A stretch of DNA of 64,000 bases, taken from contig NC_134745.1 in the NCBI RefSeq assembly GCF_050436995.1, positions 10,602,001 to 10,666,000 on the forward strand, written 5' to 3'. The notes under the pieces are model-generated. The model was not told the DNA's origin and searched no databases. It worked only from the letters and a program-made list of their open reading frames with translations. The stretch is from Anticarsia gemmatalis (taxonomy: Eukaryota; Arthropoda; Insecta; Lepidoptera; Erebidae). Within the stretch, counting starts at the first letter, position 1; each line of letters begins with the position of its first letter. This document shows, piece after piece, positions 58,896 to 64,000 of the stretch. Position numbers and translations under genes: made by a program.

Positions 58896-61800
58896 GTTGT
58901 AATACTGCTAATGTTCTTGTTCTATAATTTAATTAAAATATCATAACGTTATGACGTGTTTCCTTGAAGGGTTACGCAGAGGTGTATTACTCCTACACTC
59001 GTTATGTCACGTAATAAACAACAACAACTAACAAGTAAGCGTCTATCGACTATGGTCGCAAAACTTCCTGACGCTATGTAAAATACCTACTTAATAATTA
59101 AGTTTTTAGTACCTATCCGGAAATGCTTTTTTACGAGTTAGAAATAGAACAGCGAACAGTTTACGATAAGCGATCACGTTTGTCCTCAGAAGACAGATGA
59201 GGCAGTAAATATGTTTTATTTATTGTCGATGTTCTTTAACGACAGCTGCGTTTCCGACGCCTCAGGGGATTGCGACACAAGAACTGATCGAAATATTATA
59301 GTTCCGTATTTTAACATTTCACATTTATTTGGGCTGTTAATTGTGTGGTATTAATTATTGTATGTATAGCTTATAGTTTGTTTATTTCACTAAATGACGG
59401 TAGGTTTTTCAAGAGCTTAGTGCGAAATTTTCTTCAGAAACTATACGACCCGACTTATTAGTCTAATACAAGTGTCGGTGTATTATATAGAACTTCCAAC
59501 GAGGAACAGGATAGGAGAAAGATGTGGATAGATAAACCTTAGAAAGACAAAGTTTGATTTCAATCCTAAAAATGCATTCAATTCCAACACTTTTCAGTCT
59601 CTTATAGTAATGATACGTTTCATACCATCCTATGTACAAAAAAGCTGTAATAGATATTCAATCATATTCAGTTCACACGTCCTCATACAGTCATAACGTT
59701 GCGTTGTCTTACATAACACAACTCATCGCATATTGAACCACAATTGACACATGTGCCATCTAGCGAGTACGACGCGTGTGAAATTATCTTCAGTACTGCG
59801 AGAATGTATGCGGAAAAACATTATCTGTAGATGTTTAATGAAACTGCGTAATGATCGTAAAATGCTATATGTCATTAGGTCGATTACTAGTGACACGCAC
59901 CTACGTACACGATGCAACAATCATTTTATGGTTAGTATAAAGAAAATAGACTGAAATAGCAGTCTTCTTTTCATCGATTGAAGTACTAATAGACCATTAT
60001 TTTGATGTTAGGCTGGTACCGAGGCAGACTACATTCACACGTACTTTTAAATTTTCATTTAAAAATTACAATATTAGTCTACTATAATTCCACTGCTCAA
60101 GTAAGGATTGAGTCTACTACGCGGAATAAATGCGAATTCTATGCTTTCGAGAACCGCTTTTAAGTCTCAAACTCGTCATGGAACGTGGTGACTACCAATA
60201 TTAGTCTATACGTCACAATTTTTTGCTTATATACCTAAATGGCAAAAGATTTTTTAATAGTTCCCGATCTAATTTAAATGTGTACTCATTAGTTTAAACT
60301 GACATTATTCCCGATAAAAAACGATAAGGTCAGGGCTTATCAGTTATCACAGAGTTAAAATAATAAGGTCATCAGTCAATTGAGCCAAAAAGCCAAGGCG
60401 AACCAAGCCCCTTTCTACGTGAGTGGATAACCAGAGTAGATATCAATACGTCCATTGAATGAGGATAAATTGTTCCAAAAAACAAGTGTAAACCCTACTT
60501 ACTTTTACCCTTTATTAAACTGCTATGACAGCTGTTAAATTCTGCGTACGGCTCAATGATTCGGGTGCCCCACATTATCGCCATTATTTTAGTCCAACAA
60601 CTTACCTACTAGAGAATATTGTATGTTCAGTAAGTTTCGCGGCTGGTTGAGGAGTAGGTACAACATTCTTAATTTAGAACATCAGAGACCCGTATTCTTA
60701 TGCAACTATGGTGAGCTGTTTGGTATAGTAAGTTTGTTTTGTGATGATTTGGCATAAGTTTACCCTTATCAAGGAACAATAATTTTTACCTGCTATTAAT
60801 ACGCATAATATCGTTTTTACGTCACTTACTCTGAGAAGAAAATCTGTACCTATTCGATATCTACTTATCAGATGTTGACACAATCATCTAATTTAATTGA
60901 GTACTATGTACCTACCTACTCAATGCTTTCAACAACAATATTTATTCTGATAGTAAAATAGTACAACCATCGGACTTCGTACTCACGAGGGGTTATCATC
61001 GTATAACTTCATGCAAATAAATAACAAACGTAAGGTCACACCAAAACTCGATGAGGACGCGTTAGCTATAAATATGATGAATGGCACAACTTTTACATCA
61101 TGACATTGGCTTTGAAACTGTAATTAATAAAAGTGCGCCTCGGTACAGTCGGTACTAATGACATCAGTTACAACTAGTTACAAGTACCGGTCGACTAACA
61201 GAATAAATGATGTTTTAATCGTTCGATCTCGATTGTTCGGCTCGAGTCGACGCGCGACGAGTCACGAGGTTATTCTAATAACCTGTATAATACTAAGTAC
61301 ATTACTACAATAGCACCCGCTAGCATCCCACCGACCTTTGCCTGACATTTCTGCTACACACGAATTCTTTGGTTAAGCTTGAACTTTGTGTACCTGACGA
61401 AAATACGAATTACGAACTCTGTCCGCATTGTTGCGGGGTCGATCCCTGACACGTACTCAATAGAAGTATATCTAAATTAACATTTGTTAATACTAAGTCG
61501 AATGTTAGAACATAACCTTTGAAAGTCGAGAGGCGTTTCATGCAGTCGTCGTGGATAAAACTTTTCCTTTAATTGTTTCCTGTAGCGTGGAACAGTAATC
61601 AAAATAATTTTACTTTTCATTGTCGGGAACAGCTAGAAACTATTTGAAACAAACACGATTTACCGCAAAAACAATATGCTAATTAGAGAAGCTAGAAAAT
61701 CTAGAACTTAAAACACTTTAACGGACACATACACCTGTTCCGGCTTTTTTATTTATTAAAACAGCTACTTTATAACTCAAGGTCGTCAGCGCATCTTATT

Positions 61801-63907
61801 AACAGGTTCTTAATTGTATTCTTCGATAGGATATTTCGTAGCCGTTTTGTCGTAACAAGCCCGCTCGTATGACAATGAATGAACTATGGTGGTGAATACA
61901 GCGCGTCTGTAATGTCAATTACAAAACTCTACTTTGACATTATGATAAGTATTGCAGATACTCGAATGTATCTATGTGAAACGTGAACAAAAAGCTGATA
62001 GTAACGACATTCGCCAATTTCGAAAACGAGTCATCTTTGAATCACGTCTTTAGATTATTTTGTTTGTTGACAATTGAACTCTCGCCTACATTTGGTTACT
62101 TCACCGTCATGCTACACTTGATGCACTCAATTATTTTTTGATCGGAACAGTGATGTTTGGCAATGAGGTGAATCGCTATCTTTATACCGGAAACTAATCA
62201 AGTGCGAATTTGAATCGCACACTGAAGGTTCCGCATCGTTAAATTTGACCGCTTTATTGCATTATAATATTTGGATATTGCACTAAAATATCATAATATA
62301 TGCGAAAAATAGCGTTTCTGGTCTACATTATGGCCTTTAGGCATATTTAAGCAAGGTAACTACGCAATAACAAATTAAAGATGACTAGGATATCTATCGT
62401 AAGATGTAATATGTATGTGATATCGAAGGAATTAATTGACAGTCATTTTTTGCCATCGGTCACGATCCACTCGGCGTATATTTACATGGACGGAGTGGGC
62501 AAAGAGTCGTGATTTACAATATAAATGAGATCAGAGCATGATGTTCGAGAGGTCAACTTGTTATGTATAACATCCGGCTACCAGCGACACAGGCAATATT
62601 ACAATATTATCATTGCACAAATATGCGTGGGGAATTACGTTGATTACTATTCAAGGTGTGGTAGTTCACTATCTGCTGAAGAACAGAAACATCGCATTCT
62701 GTCTCGAATCACACGATCAATAGTTGCCTACCCTATCTTCTAGTTAACGTGTTACTGAACAGATAAAGTCACCAAGTTTCCACAGTTACATTTCATAAAA
62801 CAAGCATCAGTTACGCTCCAAAACATTATTACATTAATGTTAATAACAACAATATTCGCTGTATTAAATCGCTAAGCAAATACTACATACAATAAACTAT
62901 AATTGCTTACTATAAACATAAAATTATATAACATACGTACAATATTTTACAATGTCACGTCTTTACAAGCACCTGATGTTCAACACAATGCATGCAAAAT
63001 TACATCAAGGTGTGCCCATTGTGGCACGAACTAGGTACAATAGAGGAGACACGGGTCATAAGCAAATCATTCTTAAACATTCGCGAACACACGAACTTGA
63101 TATCAACGAGATGTAATTTCGCGTATTATCCACAGTTCGAGGTTCATCCCATCGTGGTTTAACCTTCACGAACCAAAGTGCCAATATTTTAGATGACAAT
63201 ATAATAGGATGGCGCGTGATTACAATGCCTGGCATTTGAATAGTATGCACATAAATGTTTTAAGATTATTCTTAGGTCATGCTAATTATCAGCTTTGTTC
63301 GGTAAAGACAAATAGCTGTGTTTTGAAGAGCCTCGACATAGAAAATTAATATTAATGACGTTTGAAATCACCGTGAGTTGCGAAACTGATATCATTTAGT
63401 ATAAAATGAAACTAATAATGTAGAATTTAAATAATAACGTGTAGGAGTTGGGACATTCTTACAGATGTTTGAACCTGCTGCTTTACATAAATAAATAATG
63501 TATAAAAAAACTTAAGTTCAATAATTAATTACATCAAAAAGCCTACACAGTATTTCACTAAAGAATGAATAATTAATATTACTTAAACATTTAATCCGTC
63601 CTAAATAGCAACGATTTCGGCGACAAGTTGTAAAATTCCTTTTACCAAATAGTGCATGTTGCAGTGAAGGTAAATACCTTTACTTTCAGCTAATTAATAT
63701 AAGTCTTACATGTGTTCATGCACATTTCGGACACGCACTTATAATAAGACCTTCATAATTGCACGTGAATTTATTTGTCATTGAATTAAACAATATTACA
63801 AAAACGATATTTCAGTACAGGTACGAACATGTGTAATATCTATACGTAGTTTATTTGGGAAATGTTAATTATCATGAAACTATTTATGACTACCATTTAC
63901 TGCAAGT

Positions 63908-64000
63908 GTAGCTCAATTCTCTATTACTATCGACTACCGACAACCGACCTGTCATCGAGAAATTTTGTATGAAAATCAGCGCCTTTGACGGGCGCAGTAA
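63908..64000 (+). repeat. dispersed repeat 'tcgactaccgacaac', copy 2, cut by window end
   Basis: Matches 37437-37545 over most of its visible length, including CAGCGCCTTTGACGGGCGC near 63978-63996. Confidence 0.55.

Larger units (their letters stand above)
47791..64000. other. 16 kb upstream of the corin-like gene with no convincing coding gene
   Basis: Short frames on both strands lack domain signals, splice partners and coding-type composition. Recognisable contents: repeats near 49650, 52843, 53521, 54785, 55978, 56165, 57042, 57195, 58163 and 63908, plus GC-richer blocks near 50980-51130 and 58565-58890 that could be distal promoters or 5' exons. The rest reads as ordinary AT-rich intergenic or first-intron DNA. 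Confidence 0.55.

Noticed and set aside
1..64000. Endogenous virus, CRISPR array, toxin gene or bacterial insertion
   Set aside because: No viral capsid, polymerase or envelope blocks, no regular spaced repeats, and all genes are intron-containing insect types.

Overview
This is animal nuclear DNA: AT-rich, intron-rich, and almost certainly from a moth or butterfly. Three things point to Lepidoptera. The genes are insect-type (Shark kinase, a corin-like membrane protein, UBE3C). The non-coding DNA is full of TAGGTACCTA-type tracts and tRNA-headed SINEs. It also carries LINE-tail-like repeats of the kind ending in 'GCGAAGTTGCGCGGGTCAGCTAG'-like termini. The species cannot be named from the sequence alone. 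No rRNA or tRNA gene, CRISPR array or prokaryotic operon is present.

Layout. (1) 111-4893, minus: the N-terminal half of a UBE3C-type HECT ubiquitin ligase, eight exons, with the HECT end off the left edge. (2) 6048-7983, plus: a six-exon gene for a zeste/Myb-SANT-like DNA-binding protein, divergent from UBE3C across a 1.15 kb shared promoter. (3) 8446-10320, plus: a three-exon secreted-then-anchored leucine-rich-repeat (LRR) membrane protein with two PPxY motifs in its tail. (4) 11733-20277, or up to 20864 if an upstream in-frame start is used, minus: the tyrosine kinase Shark (SH2-ankyrin-SH2-kinase), complete in 13 coding exons and convergent with gene 3. (5) 30086-47094, minus: a nine-exon type II membrane protein with a Frizzled domain and three LDLR-A domains, corin-like, but with no serine-protease domain found. 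About 47.1-64 kb holds no convincing coding gene. It looks like promoter, upstream and intergenic DNA with repeats.

The five genes do not form a pathway. Gene models were built by hand from reading frame, GT/AG sites and phase. Every junction given keeps the frame open, but none has transcript support. The mobile-element content is the richest unusual material: two hAT-like MITEs with 8-bp target duplications, three copies of a fold-back MITE with TTA duplications, a further MITE, a 5S-rRNA-like SINE, tRNA-derived SINEs and a decayed mariner-type transposase. I did not find a convincing new biological system. The best leads are the protease-less corin-like gene with a stop just before a strong splice donor, the in-frame upstream start of Shark, and the 5S-like repeat.
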